Source of the DNA: Legionella sp. W10-070 | GTDB taxonomy: Bacteria; Pseudomonadota; Gammaproteobacteria; Legionellales; Legionellaceae | NCBI RefSeq assembly: GCF_900640175.1 | Contig: NZ_CAAAJC010000013.1 | Coordinates: 1 to 64,000, forward strand | DNA: 64,000 bases | Reading direction: 5' to 3' | Part shown: one piece after another, positions 36,401 through 44,751 of the stretch | Position numbering within the stretch: position 1 is the stretch's first letter | Layout: each line of letters opens with the position of its first letter | The notes under the pieces: model-generated | The model's input: the letters and a program-made list of their open reading frames with translations, nothing else | Database searches by the model: none | What the model was told of the DNA's origin: nothing | Position numbers and translations under genes: made by a program

Positions 36401-39003
36401 TTGCTGCAGTGTTCAACCTGGGCGATTAATGTCGTGATTAGTTGTAGCTTTTGCTCCCTGGATTTATTTTGGAAAAAATTGGCTGCTTTTTGCCAGTTGG
36501 CCAAGGTTAATTCCTGCATCGATTTAGTCAAAATAGCAGCGATGCAGGGGATTTCTACAGCGTTGAGACTTGATGATGCAATTTGTGCCAGGTATTGTGC
36601 ACCCAGGGATGCATCTCCGTTTTGACAGATATCGGCTGCAAGCCGAGCCAGGATGGGATCAAAGCGATCAGGACTGTTGAGTTGTGTTGTTAACAAGGTA
36701 TTGCAAGGCGCTTCCTCATAATCGATATCTGGTTTTAGCAAGCGCCAACAGGCCTGCTTCAAATAAAGATAGTTCTTTTTTCCCTGTTCATTCAGTGTCT
36801 GTTGCACTGCTCCAAGGTTGATGAATAAATGTTGTAATTTCTGCGGTGTCAGGCGAAAATGAGTAAGCAATTCAAGGGCGATAGTTCGACATTCTTCATG
36901 TTCAAGCGTTACCCTATTTAAAATACGGCTGGCTCTCAGCCTGAGATCCGTTTGGACACTATTGACCAGATAACCATGCAACAAACTGGGGGTGATTTCT
37001 TGAAGTGGAGATGAGCGGGAGGCCAGGGAAATGAGGCAACCTGGCGTTTTAAGCAGGTATTTGGCCAAATCCTTTGCTTGTGGATCAGCAATCCATTGAT
37101 GGATAGGAGCTTTCTCTTCATAAGAGGATTGCAAACGGCGGCAAAAGTGATGTAAAAGTTGTTCCAGGGTAGGACAGTAATCTTTATCAGTCTGTACCTT
37201 CTCAAGCAATTGAAAAATGACCGTTATCAAATTTTTATCGTCAATTGACGGGACTAATTTATTTAGGAGTCCTTCACTGATAATGGGGGTATTGAGGAGT
37301 AAAAAAAGCAAAAGCGGCTGTCGGTCATCGTTGGTTAATAATTCGACAAAGCCATGATGTGTGCGGTAACCATGACGGATCCCATATAAATAAAGATCTA
37401 AAAATTCAGTACTGGTATACCGTTTAAGTAAGGCTAATTGGCTTGAAGGTTTCAGAATAGTAAGCAGGGAATGGCAATAAGGTAATAAACGGTGCTTATT
37501 AAAATCTTCAGTGAATAGAACATGGAGCCATTGAAAACTAATTTTGCTGTTTTCATTGAAATTTAAAAAAATGGCTTTGATTGCCTCATTGGCCGCGCTT
37601 TCCGGAAGTAGTTTAATCGTTCTTGCTAAATCAACTAAATGCGAGGAAGGAGAAGATGAGCAGGCTATTTTCTCGCACAAAACCTGGTAATAAAGTGAGG
37701 ACAACGTCGCAGTGTCATGCTGTAAGGCATGGCATAAGGCTGCGATATGGCCGCAAAGTTTAATAAGTTGGCTTTCATCTAATCTTTTCAGACAGACTTC
37801 AATTAAACCCTGATGGCGAATATTACTGCCAGTTATAAAATTAATGGTAAAGGTTTTATCTTCATCATCAATCGCATCCATGCAAGCCAGTAGCTGTTCT
37901 TGGTCATAGGTTTTTTCAATAAAGGTGTCCAGAAAGCGAATGAAATCTGCCAGATTGTTCTGTACATGGGAATAGTATTGTTTAAGGAAGGTTGGAAGTT
38001 CTTTCAACGGTAAATCTGCAAAAACGGCTAATAAAGCTTTATTGACCACCTCCTTAAATGAGGGATCCTGTAAATTATATTTTCCTAGCGTGTTGAGGAG
38101 TTCAGATACTAATTCTTTTTGTTGCCGGGCGCTGGTTTGCGACAGAAGCCTTTTTGTCATCAGGATATTTGCCAACTCACTATTGTTGTGAATTAGGGAC
38201 TGGTAGTCTGAAGGGGAGGCAGTTGCCCGTACTGCCAAGGCAGAAGCAAGGGCTTCATATTTTTGTAAATAGGTTTTCCTGCATTCAGCAAAATGGTTGT
38301 TTGGCTGTTTTCTGTATCCTGATACATAGGTGGCTGCCTGCGCTCTTAACTGAAAGGTAATTGTTACTAATTGTTCAGTAGGAAGGACCAGGCTTAGGTA
38401 ATTAAGATTAGTATGGCCGCATAGGGCGGGGGAGAGTAGCAGACTGGCTGCAAGCTTCCCTAAATGTTGATGCAATTCGCTATTTAAGGCATTCTTTGCA
38501 TGATTAGACAGGACAAAATTGATTAATCCTTCCAGCCAGGGAGAATGGGCATTGGCAGTCTCTGATAAGCGTTCATAAAGGCGCTCGCGTTGTATTGCTG
38601 GTAAGCAGGTAAGCAAACAAGTTATCGCCTCTTTTTGAGGCGCGTTTTCAATCCATAAGAGAAGATTGGAAAGCAAATCTTGCCAGTGATCTTGCTTATC
38701 GAGGATAAAGAGCGCATTTAGTTGGGTGAGCACCTGCCTGATTTGCTTTTTATCCGAATGATTTAGAGCGTTTATTAATAATGAGGTGTTAATTTTATTT
38801 TTTAGCTGGAAATAGTTTTCTGCGCTACTCTCTTCGTTGAGTAACGTGAGCAGGAGAAGGAGGTTCTCAAAGGATTTTTTTTCTGCAAGCCTATCAATAA
38901 GATCATTTAGCAGAATAACTGAAGGGGACTCTTGTTTAAAGAGCTTACGAGCCAGGGTAATATCAATTTTAGATAGGAAGGCCGCAACAAAATTCTCGCC
39001 CAT
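30499..39003 (-). CDS. Giant helical (alpha-solenoid-like) protein of unknown function
   Basis: This is one uninterrupted frame of 2834 residues, Leu/Gln/Ser-rich throughout, composed of helix after helix of about 15-20 residues with LLxxL-type patterns (LLLLLTLLNEES, LFNLLIEYLQVI, LPLLSDRHLQWL) and no beta-rich domain, signal peptide or clear membrane segment. This resembles an alpha-solenoid or spectrin-like rod. A basic, aromatic patch (RIWLKRSIFYGWETWF) lies about 260 residues before the end. I chose the ATG at 39003, with AAGGAG 6 bases upstream; the TTG at 39009 abuts that site. No catalytic motif was found. Legionella genomes encode several very large helical effectors, so this is a candidate, but a structural cytoplasmic protein is equally possible. 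Confidence 0.75.
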   Translation of the reverse strand: MGENFVAAFLSKIDITLARKLFKQESPSVILLNDLIDRLAEKKSFENLLLLLTLLNEESSAENYFQLKNKINTSLLINALNHSDKKQIRQVLTQLNALFILDKQDHWQDLLSNLLLWIENAPQKEAITCLLTCLPAIQRERLYERLSETANAHSPWLEGLINFVLSNHAKNALNSELHQHLGKLAASLLLSPALCGHTNLNYLSLVLPTEQLVTITFQLRAQAATYVSGYRKQPNNHFAECRKTYLQKYEALASALAVRATASPSDYQSLIHNNSELANILMTKRLLSQTSARQQKELVSELLNTLGKYNLQDPSFKEVVNKALLAVFADLPLKELPTFLKQYYSHVQNNLADFIRFLDTFIEKTYDQEQLLACMDAIDDEDKTFTINFITGSNIRHQGLIEVCLKRLDESQLIKLCGHIAALCHALQHDTATLSSLYYQVLCEKIACSSSPSSHLVDLARTIKLLPESAANEAIKAIFLNFNENSKISFQWLHVLFTEDFNKHRLLPYCHSLLTILKPSSQLALLKRYTSTEFLDLYLYGIRHGYRTHHGFVELLTNDDRQPLLLFLLLNTPIISEGLLNKLVPSIDDKNLITVIFQLLEKVQTDKDYCPTLEQLLHHFCRRLQSSYEEKAPIHQWIADPQAKDLAKYLLKTPGCLISLASRSSPLQEITPSLLHGYLVNSVQTDLRLRASRILNRVTLEHEECRTIALELLTHFRLTPQKLQHLFINLGAVQQTLNEQGKKNYLYLKQACWRLLKPDIDYEEAPCNTLLTTQLNSPDRFDPILARLAADICQNGDASLGAQYLAQIASSSLNAVEIPCIAAILTKSMQELTLANWQKAANFFQNKSREQKLQLITTLIAQVEHCSNHPLIEKSLAFISSMQDFESLLPLLSDRHLQWLIRESNPADLIIKFPHWLDKLLVEGRFDKLDYGSLFSLLPQDRAFLDSLYEKKALLPYLTRLFIRLAANNNCTAHCIAICQQLNNQPVKIKRQFLTEVQQSISSQNIAPSILLVINLILLQIPDLNANQYDDIKLVLGHLKLLASLIQNKTIDSSQFAHFSREVQQIVLNTIAFLESYDRRWSNLILGSKAFAQSALTWLENIDRKSTATHPLTTLLLASNCTRLHPDLTRHPHYQEFIKQLLSAPPAIMNEDQFAIFFDTLNEKNRKELGLDLLQQPILGDLQWSSLMTLARALPVDTLFKIYQQSKTRFIFVDLLARHPASIAALGQSERNMLLAEITSGKQILRILDSFSPISTKTAFTEAIFDYLKTESIPLATWLKSMNVDWQTFAAFSNYAVSEENKLQLQQLVGENQYYRRCLSDYLQNPSLDIPPEPAGFLYSVLEQTAIDPWRGLSCHPGLLQRLNKGMFSQMLQAQIQLLTQINQLSAFYEPFSSCDEVASQALTSSRWIQRLPLLTAVMEIMNQYQNADEQIKACISQTPLYQQIILPIYSKHNESIAEIQLNCLFNLLIEYLQVIKEVNFSHYQRVSAIVNHFQRQLKTIEHFSPAKLIQLFRTDSYFSRIRNNKIQPLDKIEIDLLTTAAAQHQHWLESCCYSITARLETLLTSALNIPGLLAVPQFREWLLLQFFSPITENMDSQLLQRLLAYYPNQDLIAQLESVHQQLITFTRAYHGLKQATASSIQTFVGQLMLQPLTHLRLQYQASKFAQKPHLTNLLRLVIQAKENRLSWPQLATLFLPESYTRGLEIDWIRMELATLDEIGQRLTARWKQLSSLGLGYNRDAQDFERLGNLSYSSIKNKQPYDLAVLLNSYLPAFSSPANETLCHQLLYTLEHLFSEPEKTQELLANLSHSLLTRVVNFALQTPKQYQQLLQQIIYAGLGGKYRNLISDYLQHFTGEEDKEHIDLFLQHLSIPRLASLKPADCEKMLLVQRLLFFIEPQPELSGWCALDDKETWACFCGDASIYANLLRLQQELIQYSPEDKTIIKATKNLACCFDFLLCQSKGVVYYQSMEKFEKEINSQQPAVYYHWLCLSSFLTKDKRRLTPHFLAWLKETDETEIANQPFLEKLLFHMLNHNLLPDLCQRIPTITTLTKAKTSWLFERIIQVSPIDSALVENIVQGFSWPWLQTQVKASSFNRLQLLQSILKHKPHVDVILETSTSRLDFLSVLKQCPFSLNELIHLLNSTPDSNIQSLIAAYLLSRKDYLEKLPGTSPFNHLVGASQRLPQRLQPLTAQLNLDSLPLEAIAQFSPEAAFCLLCSIKHFRQLNEPSLRLILKTIAEQDLILGYWLHYYAGMPGSDKVLATLMNISTRKMTNQLTRITEKKRQTIVATLIKNLDQLSASSRKNLIGLCDESHLGELCRLYLYGGQEQGYAVTFINQLLENIFADDPLFTSENIQLLIRLSERETFCLLQEKMARSTSDYLRSSAVFADCSVFYDDGRININRMQKFIPLLQNTTDNENRRNFLHRLTKGWGKQQPIKESPVTEFPVNPLIQTLGKHASKITAIDYFLIHYHGQTEPLKRCMNSYLKAFEGNSSTISGRKQLHTSAWIMGRSEIAADTRKALFECFLNHPLLFDQEICAKLLSFNCSKAIEYFGQGADYQNLITLCSLGLPLLPKESEERNMAKQALKEAQFETSIAKISGFLARFRIWLKRSIFYGWETWFQPRKPLFVEITEAVKATSEEDSLPDSQELKPVLPRRENLPVLLSRINAEADLRSLSNLVEALVIYEWQRHDSSELQTREAVDLLFEKLLNRARHDRNLDNWLVANLEPLITNRKQLIALYCQFNQKDKLASLLSRATQGPGSFHELASLLNESSLPALIENDNQSLGSQQARFPFLEEISGKFSYLASFFQIPGSRINDSAPKNTTPSTLL

Positions 39004-39107
39004 AGCCAACTCCTTGTCTGATTAAGGCTTAAACGAATTGAGGTAATAATTGCAATCCTTTGAATAGATCCAGAATAACGGTTTGAAAAATAAATTCAAT
39101 ATCTGTT

Positions 39108-40559
39108 TTATTTTTGCCAAAAATGAGGGGAAAAGAGAATAAGTAAAGAAAATATTTCCAATCTGCCCGCAAGCATGGAAAAGATTAATAACCATTTACT
39201 GCCTTGGCTAAGTTCAGCAAAATTGCCACTGATTTCTCCAAGCCCCGCGCCTGCATTGGCTAAGGAAGCAGTAATTGCTGAGAAGGAAGTAACAAAATCA
39301 TTGCCAAGCGCCATAAATACAACCATCAGCAACAAAAAAAGAGCAATAAAAACGGAAATAAATCCCCACATGGATTCAAGGATCGGTTCTGCCAAGGTAT
39401 GCTTTCCAAATTTAATGGGGATAAGTGCATGAGGATGAAGCAGCCTTATCATTTCCCGTTTGCTTTGCTTATAGATCAATAGTGCGCGAATGGTTTTTAT
39501 TCCGCCGCAAGTTGAGCCGGAGCAACCGCCAATGATGGCTAATAACATGATCAGGATAGGGACATAGGAAGGCCAGGTACTAAAAGGAGCGGAGTTAAAC
39601 CCTGTGGTTGTAGCCAAAGAAATCACATTAAACAGACTTTTTATAAAGGCATGGCCGATGCCAAAAAAGCTATGATGAATTAAACTTAGGGTGACAAGGA
39701 GGCTGGCACTAAGAAGCAGGCCAATATAGAAACGAAATTCTTCATCCTGCCAGTAGTGATTTAAGCTTCTTTTTTTAAAGGCGACAAAATGCAGGGCAAA
39801 GTTAGTGCCTCCAAGCAGCATGAAAAGACAGCCAATCAGCTCAATGGTTTCGCTTTTATAATAAGCAAAACTCTCATCATGCATCGAAAATCCGCCAGTT
39901 GATACCGTAGCAAAACTTTCACCCAGGGCATCAAACCAGTCCATCCCTGCGGCCCAATAGCATAGGGTGCATAATAAAGTTAGGAATAAATAAAGAAACC
40001 ATAATGCCTTGGCTGTCTGGGCGATACGGGGTGTCAATTTACTGTCTTTCATTGGTCCTGGGGTTTCTGCCCTGAAAAGTTGCATGCCCCCTACACCAAG
40101 CATTGGCAGGATAGCGACCGCTAAAACGATAATCCCCATGCCGCCTAAAAATTGTAATTGCTGGCGATAAAATAATATGGCATGAGGCAAGCCTTCCAGG
40201 TGCCGAATAATACTGGCTCCGGTAGTAGTAAAGCCTGAAACTGACTCAAACAAGGCATCCGTCATACTATGGTTATGATGGTCGATGGCAAAAATAAAAG
40301 GCAATGATGCAAAAAAACAAAGAACAAACCAAAACAGGGCAACAATAAGGAAACCGTCACGAATCTTCAGTTCATTATGTTGCTTTCTGCAGCTGAACCA
40401 GAGTGTTGCGCCAGTTGCAAAGGTACAGCCAAAGGCTGCCAGGAAGGGCAACCAGAATTTTTCGCTGAAGATGAAGTTGATAAGCAGCGGAGTAAGCATA
40501 CTCACACTAAACATCATTAAAAGCAGCCCCAGGATACGTAGGATGGTTTTAATTTGCAT
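39108..40559 (-). CDS. trkH: Trk system potassium uptake protein TrkH
   Basis: The 483-residue polytopic membrane protein has the four P-loop selectivity segments of the Trk/Ktr family, visible as SGFTTTGAS, ATVSTGGFS, SLATTTGFNSAPF and SLANAGAGLGEIS. It is the K+ translocating subunit in the inner membrane and is gated by TrkA rings. It lies directly downstream of trkA (3 bases between genes), so the two are expressed as one unit. Length and topology are normal for the family. Confidence 0.95.
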   Translation of the reverse strand: MQIKTILRILGLLLMMFSVSMLTPLLINFIFSEKFWLPFLAAFGCTFATGATLWFSCRKQHNELKIRDGFLIVALFWFVLCFFASLPFIFAIDHHNHSMTDALFESVSGFTTTGASIIRHLEGLPHAILFYRQQLQFLGGMGIIVLAVAILPMLGVGGMQLFRAETPGPMKDSKLTPRIAQTAKALWFLYLFLTLLCTLCYWAAGMDWFDALGESFATVSTGGFSMHDESFAYYKSETIELIGCLFMLLGGTNFALHFVAFKKRSLNHYWQDEEFRFYIGLLLSASLLVTLSLIHHSFFGIGHAFIKSLFNVISLATTTGFNSAPFSTWPSYVPILIMLLAIIGGCSGSTCGGIKTIRALLIYKQSKREMIRLLHPHALIPIKFGKHTLAEPILESMWGFISVFIALFLLLMVVFMALGNDFVTSFSAITASLANAGAGLGEISGNFAELSQGSKWLLIFSMLAGRLEIFSLLILFSPHFWQK

Positions 40560-40562
40560 GAC

Positions 40563-41939
40563 TTAGCTCATAAAGGTCAGACTAACTTGGAAGAGGGATT
40601 CCACCTGGCGCACATAGCGCCTTTTCAGCAGTAATAACAGGACATGATCTCCTGACTCTAAAAGGAGCTGTGGATCGGCCATCAGCAGCTTTTTATCCCT
40701 CATCACACCTGCAATAAAACTGCTGGGAGGTAATTCAATCTCCGCAAGACGACGGCCAACTACCTGAGAAGTATATCTGTCTCCATGGGTAATTAATTCT
40801 ATCGCCTCCGCTTCCTCATTCTGCAGTCGATGAACCTTTACCATATTTCCCCGCCTTAATTTGGTGAGAATACTGCCAATGGTAATCAGTTGAGGGGAAA
40901 TCGCATGGTCAATATTGCTATCCTGAATGAGTTCTACATAGGCATTGCGATTGACAAGGGCAATGACATATCGTGCTCCCAGGCGTTTTGCTTGCAGGCA
41001 GGACATAATATTGGTCTCATCATCATTGGTGACTGCACAAAAAACGTCGGTAAATTCGATATTTTCATTAAGCAGCAGATCGCGATCTGCAATATCTCCT
41101 TGCAGAACCGTACTCTTATGAAGTTGGGAAGCAAGGTTGCTGGCATGAGACAAATTACGGTCAATGACCTTAATGCGGTATTTATTTTCCAGGGTTTGTG
41201 CCAGCCTGGAGCCGATATGGCCGCCGCCGGCAATCATAATCCGGCGATTAGGATGAGTATAGCGGCCTAAAGCAATGAGTACCTGCTGGATGGCCTGAGG
41301 GGAAGCTATAAACAAAACATCATCACCCGGTTTAATTTCATAATCATTGTCTGGTTCAAAGGAAATGTTGTTGTGAAAGATGGCAACCACCCGCGTTTCA
41401 ATGGGATTGATATGGTTATAAAGCTGTTGAATGGTTTTGCCAACCATCATGCCGCCAGGTTGTGGTTTAATCGTAACCAGCAGGGCTTCTCCCTCGGCAA
41501 ATTCCAACACATGGGTGGTGCCAGGGTAATCAATCAGATTCTTAATATGTTCGGTGACCAATTTTTCAGGGCTGATGCAGACATCTACTGGCACATGGCT
41601 ATTACAGAATAACTGCGGATAATCATAGTAGTACCTTGAACGAATGCGTGCTATTTTGGTAGGGGTACGGAAGAGGCTGTAGGCAATTTGACAGCCCATC
41701 ATGTTAATTTCATCACTGTTGGTAACGGCAATCAACATATCGGCCTGTTCAATGCCTGCTTCAATTAAAATATTGGGATGGGCTGCTGAACCTGAAACAG
41801 TCTGGATATCCAGACGATGTTGTAATTCACGCAGGCGATCTTCATTTAGATCAACTAAGGTTATGTCATTGTCTTCACGGGCTAAATTTTGGGCCAGCGT
41901 ACCGCCTACCTGACCTGCCCCCAGGATGACTATACGCAT
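40563..41939 (-). CDS. trkA: Trk system NAD-binding regulatory protein TrkA
   Basis: This 458-residue protein has two tandem RCK units: a first Rossmann motif GAGQVGGTLAQNLA near the start and a second AGGGHIGSRLAQTLE about halfway, each followed by a TrkA_C domain. It forms the cytosolic ring that gates TrkH in response to nucleotides. It shares one base with the upstream dapF stop codon and precedes trkH by 3 bases, forming a dapF-trkA-trkH operon. Confidence 0.95.
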   Translation of the reverse strand: MRIVILGAGQVGGTLAQNLAREDNDITLVDLNEDRLRELQHRLDIQTVSGSAAHPNILIEAGIEQADMLIAVTNSDEINMMGCQIAYSLFRTPTKIARIRSRYYYDYPQLFCNSHVPVDVCISPEKLVTEHIKNLIDYPGTTHVLEFAEGEALLVTIKPQPGGMMVGKTIQQLYNHINPIETRVVAIFHNNISFEPDNDYEIKPGDDVLFIASPQAIQQVLIALGRYTHPNRRIMIAGGGHIGSRLAQTLENKYRIKVIDRNLSHASNLASQLHKSTVLQGDIADRDLLLNENIEFTDVFCAVTNDDETNIMSCLQAKRLGARYVIALVNRNAYVELIQDSNIDHAISPQLITIGSILTKLRRGNMVKVHRLQNEEAEAIELITHGDRYTSQVVGRRLAEIELPPSSFIAGVMRDKKLLMADPQLLLESGDHVLLLLLKRRYVRQVESLFQVSLTFMS

Positions 41940-42769
41940 TAAAGGAGCACTCCTTCATAAACAAAGGTAGCAGGCCCTCGCAAATAAATAGCATCCTTCG
42001 TATCAGGCCAATCGACAATCAACTCACCTCCTGGTAAATGGACGTGGATGGATGGCTCCAACTCATAGAAAAGCCTTCCAATTGCAGCGGCAGCTACAGC
42101 ACCACTGCCGCAAGCCTGAGTCTCCCCACAACCACGCTCATAAACACGCAGGGCAATATGATTTTTATCGATAACTTGCATAAAACCAGCATTGGCTTGC
42201 TCAGGAAAAAAAGGATGCTCACTAATCTGTTTGCCCAATTTCTTCACCGGAGCTGCCTCCAGGTTTTCTACCACGCTCACTGCATGGGGATTGCCAACAC
42301 TAAGGGCATGCACTGGATAAGTGAGACCGCCATGGAGGACCAGGTTATATACCGGGGCGCGATGTGCAGCCTGCAGGGGGATATTCACTGGGTCAAGCTG
42401 GGGCCGTCCCATATTGACCGTTACTGTGTTGTCACTATTAATATGTAGCTGCATTCTCGTCGTCTGTGTAGCTACTGTGATAATTTTTTTATCCGTCAAG
42501 CCATAATGAGATGCAAAAAGGGCAAGACAACGAGCGCCATTACCGCATTGGCCTACTTCCTGTCCATTGGCATTAAAGATACGGTAAAAAAAATCAATGC
42601 CTTCCTCTCTGCTCTTTTCAATAAAAAGGCATTGGTCAAACCCTATTCCGGTATCTCGCCGGGCAAGCTCTGCAATGGTTTCAGGTGGCCAATCTATTGT
42701 TTGTCGCACAGCATCAATGATTACAAAATCATTACCCAAGCCATGCATTTTAGTAAATCGAACGGTCAT
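41939..42769 (-). CDS. dapF: Diaminopimelate epimerase
   Basis: The 276-residue enzyme has both catalytic cysteines in their conserved settings, GQCGNGARC and ERGCGETQACGSGA, and begins with MTVRFTKMHGLGNDFVIID, standard for DapF. It interconverts LL- and meso-diaminopimelate for lysine and peptidoglycan synthesis. It overlaps the lptM stop by 4 bases and the trkA start by one base. Confidence 0.97.
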   Translation of the reverse strand: MTVRFTKMHGLGNDFVIIDAVRQTIDWPPETIAELARRDTGIGFDQCLFIEKSREEGIDFFYRIFNANGQEVGQCGNGARCLALFASHYGLTDKKIITVATQTTRMQLHINSDNTVTVNMGRPQLDPVNIPLQAAHRAPVYNLVLHGGLTYPVHALSVGNPHAVSVVENLEAAPVKKLGKQISEHPFFPEQANAGFMQVIDKNHIALRVYERGCGETQACGSGAVAAAAIGRLFYELEPSIHVHLPGGELIVDWPDTKDAIYLRGPATFVYEGVLL

Positions 42770-42891
42770 TTATACACCTGATGGCTATTGGAAGTTGAAG
42801 GTTGAGGCCTGTCAGGCAGATAAAGAGGCCCTTTTTGCCCGCAAGCAGTTAAAGAGACTGCAATCAGAGTAACTGTTAATAACAAGCGCAT
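42766..42891 (-). CDS. lptM: LptM-type small outer membrane lipoprotein
   Basis: A 41-residue protein consisting of a lipoprotein signal (MRLLLTVTLIAVSLTAC) and the short conserved sequence GQKGPLYLP directly after the lipidated Cys, which is the hallmark of LptM/YifL. In E. coli LptM assists disulfide rearrangement and assembly of the LptDE LPS translocon. Its place directly upstream of dapF is the conserved gene order. A longer upstream-extended frame exists, but the lipobox fixes the start at 42891. Confidence 0.88.
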   Translation of the reverse strand: MRLLLTVTLIAVSLTACGQKGPLYLPDRPQPSTSNSHQVYK

Positions 42892-43398
42892 GAGCTTTAC
42901 CACCAGACACTTCGCATTGATACAGAAAGAGCCCTTTCTTAATGTCAATGCATTAAATAAGCAAGTATAAGGAATTCCAATCCAAACTGCCATGTCTGAA
43001 AAATAAAATGAACAGTATGGTAACAAAAGATCGTGAATAATGGACATCGACAAATTTTAAACGAAGTTATGAACTGATTTAAAAATAGCTTCCGATCTAG
43101 GTGAGGTTAAAACGGCGGTTTTTCCTTGAAGCCTGGATGAAGCGCTAGCGGAAATCGCATAATCAAATATGATTTTGCCTCGAGATCTTTAAACTAACCT
43201 TGCTATAGCGTAGCGCATTAGTGATAATTTAGGGCGATTAAAAATGCGGTTTTCCAGGGCGTGTATTCATTAACTCCCGATGCTCCGTGATTGGACTGCA
43301 GGAGCTGGCGGTTAGAGGATTCATGAACCGCAGGCGTTGGCCAGGAAAGTCGCACTTTTAATCGCATCTGACGATAATATAAGTTTTTTGGAGAGAAG
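42892..43398. other. Divergent intergenic region rich in family B repeats
   Basis: About 500 bases between lptM (minus) and the esterase gene (plus). Nearly half is taken up by repeat material (43105-43372). The rest carries the presumed promoter of the lptM-dapF-trkAH unit, for which no clear hexamers were identified. Confidence 0.5.
43105..43372. repeat. Family B palindromic element cluster
   Basis: Two pieces of family B material lie side by side. The first (43105-43150) contains CGGTTTTTCCTTGAAGCCTGG, the reverse complement type of the copy 1 border. The second (about 43227-43372) is bounded by an imperfect inverted repeat, GCGATTAAAAATGCGGTTTTCC against GGAAAGTCGCACTTTTAATCGC, and contains diverged internal palindromes. 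It ends about 27 bases upstream of the esterase start, so it may affect that gene's expression. Confidence 0.6.
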
Positions 43399-44055
43399 GT
43401 GTTAAACGTTTATACTAAAGAACCAGAGCAGCAGGCACAGGTTTGTTTAATTTGGATGCATGGTTTAGGTGCTGATGCTTCTGATATGGCAGGGCTTTCT
43501 GAGCAATTGTTACTGGAAGGAACTGCGATTCGTCATGTTTTCCTGGATGCTCCGGTGCGGCCTGTGACAATTAACAACAAAATGCCAATGCCTGCCTGGT
43601 ACGATATTCTTGATCTGAAGTTTATTGCCAATGAAGATCGAGAGGGCATCCTGGCAGCAGAAGCTCAGATTCATCAGGTGATTGATACTCAAATTGAACA
43701 GGGCATTCCTCCCGCGAGAATTTTTCTTGCCGGTTTTTCTCAGGGTGGGGCAATGGCTCTACGTACCGCCTTACACAGGGAAAAGGTTGCAGGGGTGATT
43801 TGCTTGTCAGGTTATCTGCCGCTGGCGGCTGAATGTCGACCAGCCCTTGTCAAGACGGCACCTATGTTTATTGCCTATGGGCGTCACGACCCGCTTGTTT
43901 TACCCGCCTGGAGTAAGTTGACTGTTGATTGGTTGGCAGCAGCGGGTTATTCCAATGTGCTCTGGAAAGGCTATCCAATGGAGCATGCGGTCTGCGCGGA
44001 AGAAATCAACGATCTCTCTCAGTGGCTTGGTACTCAAATAAAGGGAGAGGCTTGA
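43399..44055 (+). CDS. Carboxylesterase / acyl-protein thioesterase-like hydrolase
   Basis: This 218-residue alpha/beta hydrolase of the phospholipase/carboxylesterase (Abhydrolase_2) family has WMHGLGADASD (oxyanion loop), nucleophile elbow GFSQGGAMA, Asp in YGRHDPLVLP and His in PMEHAVCAEE. It hydrolyses short acyl esters or thioesters in the cytosol. It begins with GTG at 43399 following GGAGAG. Its stop overlaps the ratA start (TGATG), so it leads an esterase-ratA-rnfH operon. Confidence 0.88.
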   Translation: MLNVYTKEPEQQAQVCLIWMHGLGADASDMAGLSEQLLLEGTAIRHVFLDAPVRPVTINNKMPMPAWYDILDLKFIANEDREGILAAEAQIHQVIDTQIEQGIPPARIFLAGFSQGGAMALRTALHREKVAGVICLSGYLPLAAECRPALVKTAPMFIAYGRHDPLVLPAWSKLTVDWLAAAGYSNVLWKGYPMEHAVCAEEINDLSQWLGTQIKGEA

Positions 44056-44489
44056 TGACTATTGTCAAAAAGACGCGCGTGGTTTCTTTTTCTTGCGAGC
44101 AAATGTATCAATTGGTAAACGATGTAGAGCATTATGCCGAATTCCTGCCTTATTGTTCCCAAAGTTTGGTACATCACCGTGATGAAGACGAAGTGCAGGC
44201 TACGCTGTTGATTGCTGCGGCTGGGGTCAGCAAATCATTTACCACCCGCAATCTATTGCAAGCGAATAAAATGATAGAAATTCGTTTGGTTGATGGTCCC
44301 TTTAAGCATTTAGAAGGATTTTGGCGTTTTGATGAAGTGCCTGAAGGTTGTCAAATTTCCTTTGATTTGGAATTTGAATTCGCAGGCTGGATGTTTTCAA
44401 TGCTTTTGGGTTCTGTTTTTGAACAGGTTACGGAAAAGATGGTTGATGCCTTTTGTGAGCGCGCAGAGGCTCTTTATGGTAAAAGTTGA
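44055..44489 (+). CDS. ratA: RatA-type START/coenzyme Q-binding protein
   Basis: A 144-residue SRPBCC-fold protein with VEHYAEFLPYC near the N-terminus, GPFKHLEGFWRF in the middle and FAGWMFSMLLGSVFEQV at the end, all characteristic of the RatA/Coq10 family. In E. coli RatA has been described as a ribosome-associating toxin; in other bacteria and mitochondria the family is linked to ubiquinone binding. The ATG at 44055 overlaps the esterase stop and fits the family's start. Confidence 0.9.
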   Translation: MTIVKKTRVVSFSCEQMYQLVNDVEHYAEFLPYCSQSLVHHRDEDEVQATLLIAAAGVSKSFTTRNLLQANKMIEIRLVDGPFKHLEGFWRFDEVPEGCQISFDLEFEFAGWMFSMLLGSVFEQVTEKMVDAFCERAEALYGKS

Positions 44490-44751
44490 ATTAGTCTACA
44501 TTAAAGAGGACGGATCAACCGTTCATTTAAAGCTCTCATTAAAACCGGGTTCTACTGTTGCGGAGGCGCTAAAAGAGTCTGGCCTCTTAACAGCCCATCC
44601 GGAAGTTAAGACACTTCCGGTGGGGATTTTTGCAAAACAGGCTTCTTTGGATACGGTGTTAAAAGCTGGCGATCGGATTGAAATTTACCGCCCGCTTGCC
44701 TTCGACCCTAAGGAAAAAAGAAGGCAGCGAGCCAAAACGAATAAGGATTAA
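44476..44751 (+). CDS. rnfH: RnfH-family ubiquitin-like beta-grasp protein
   Basis: A 91-residue RnfH/RatB (UPF0125) protein with MVKVELVYI, an internal GIFAKQA stretch, and the C-terminal signature IEIYRPLAFDPKEKRRQRA. The start lies 14 bases inside the end of ratA, matching the conserved ratA-rnfH pair. Its function is not established. Its TAA stop overlaps the stop of the convergent bamE gene in a TTAA. Confidence 0.92.
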   Translation: MVKVELVYIKEDGSTVHLKLSLKPGSTVAEALKESGLLTAHPEVKTLPVGIFAKQASLDTVLKAGDRIEIYRPLAFDPKEKRRQRAKTNKD

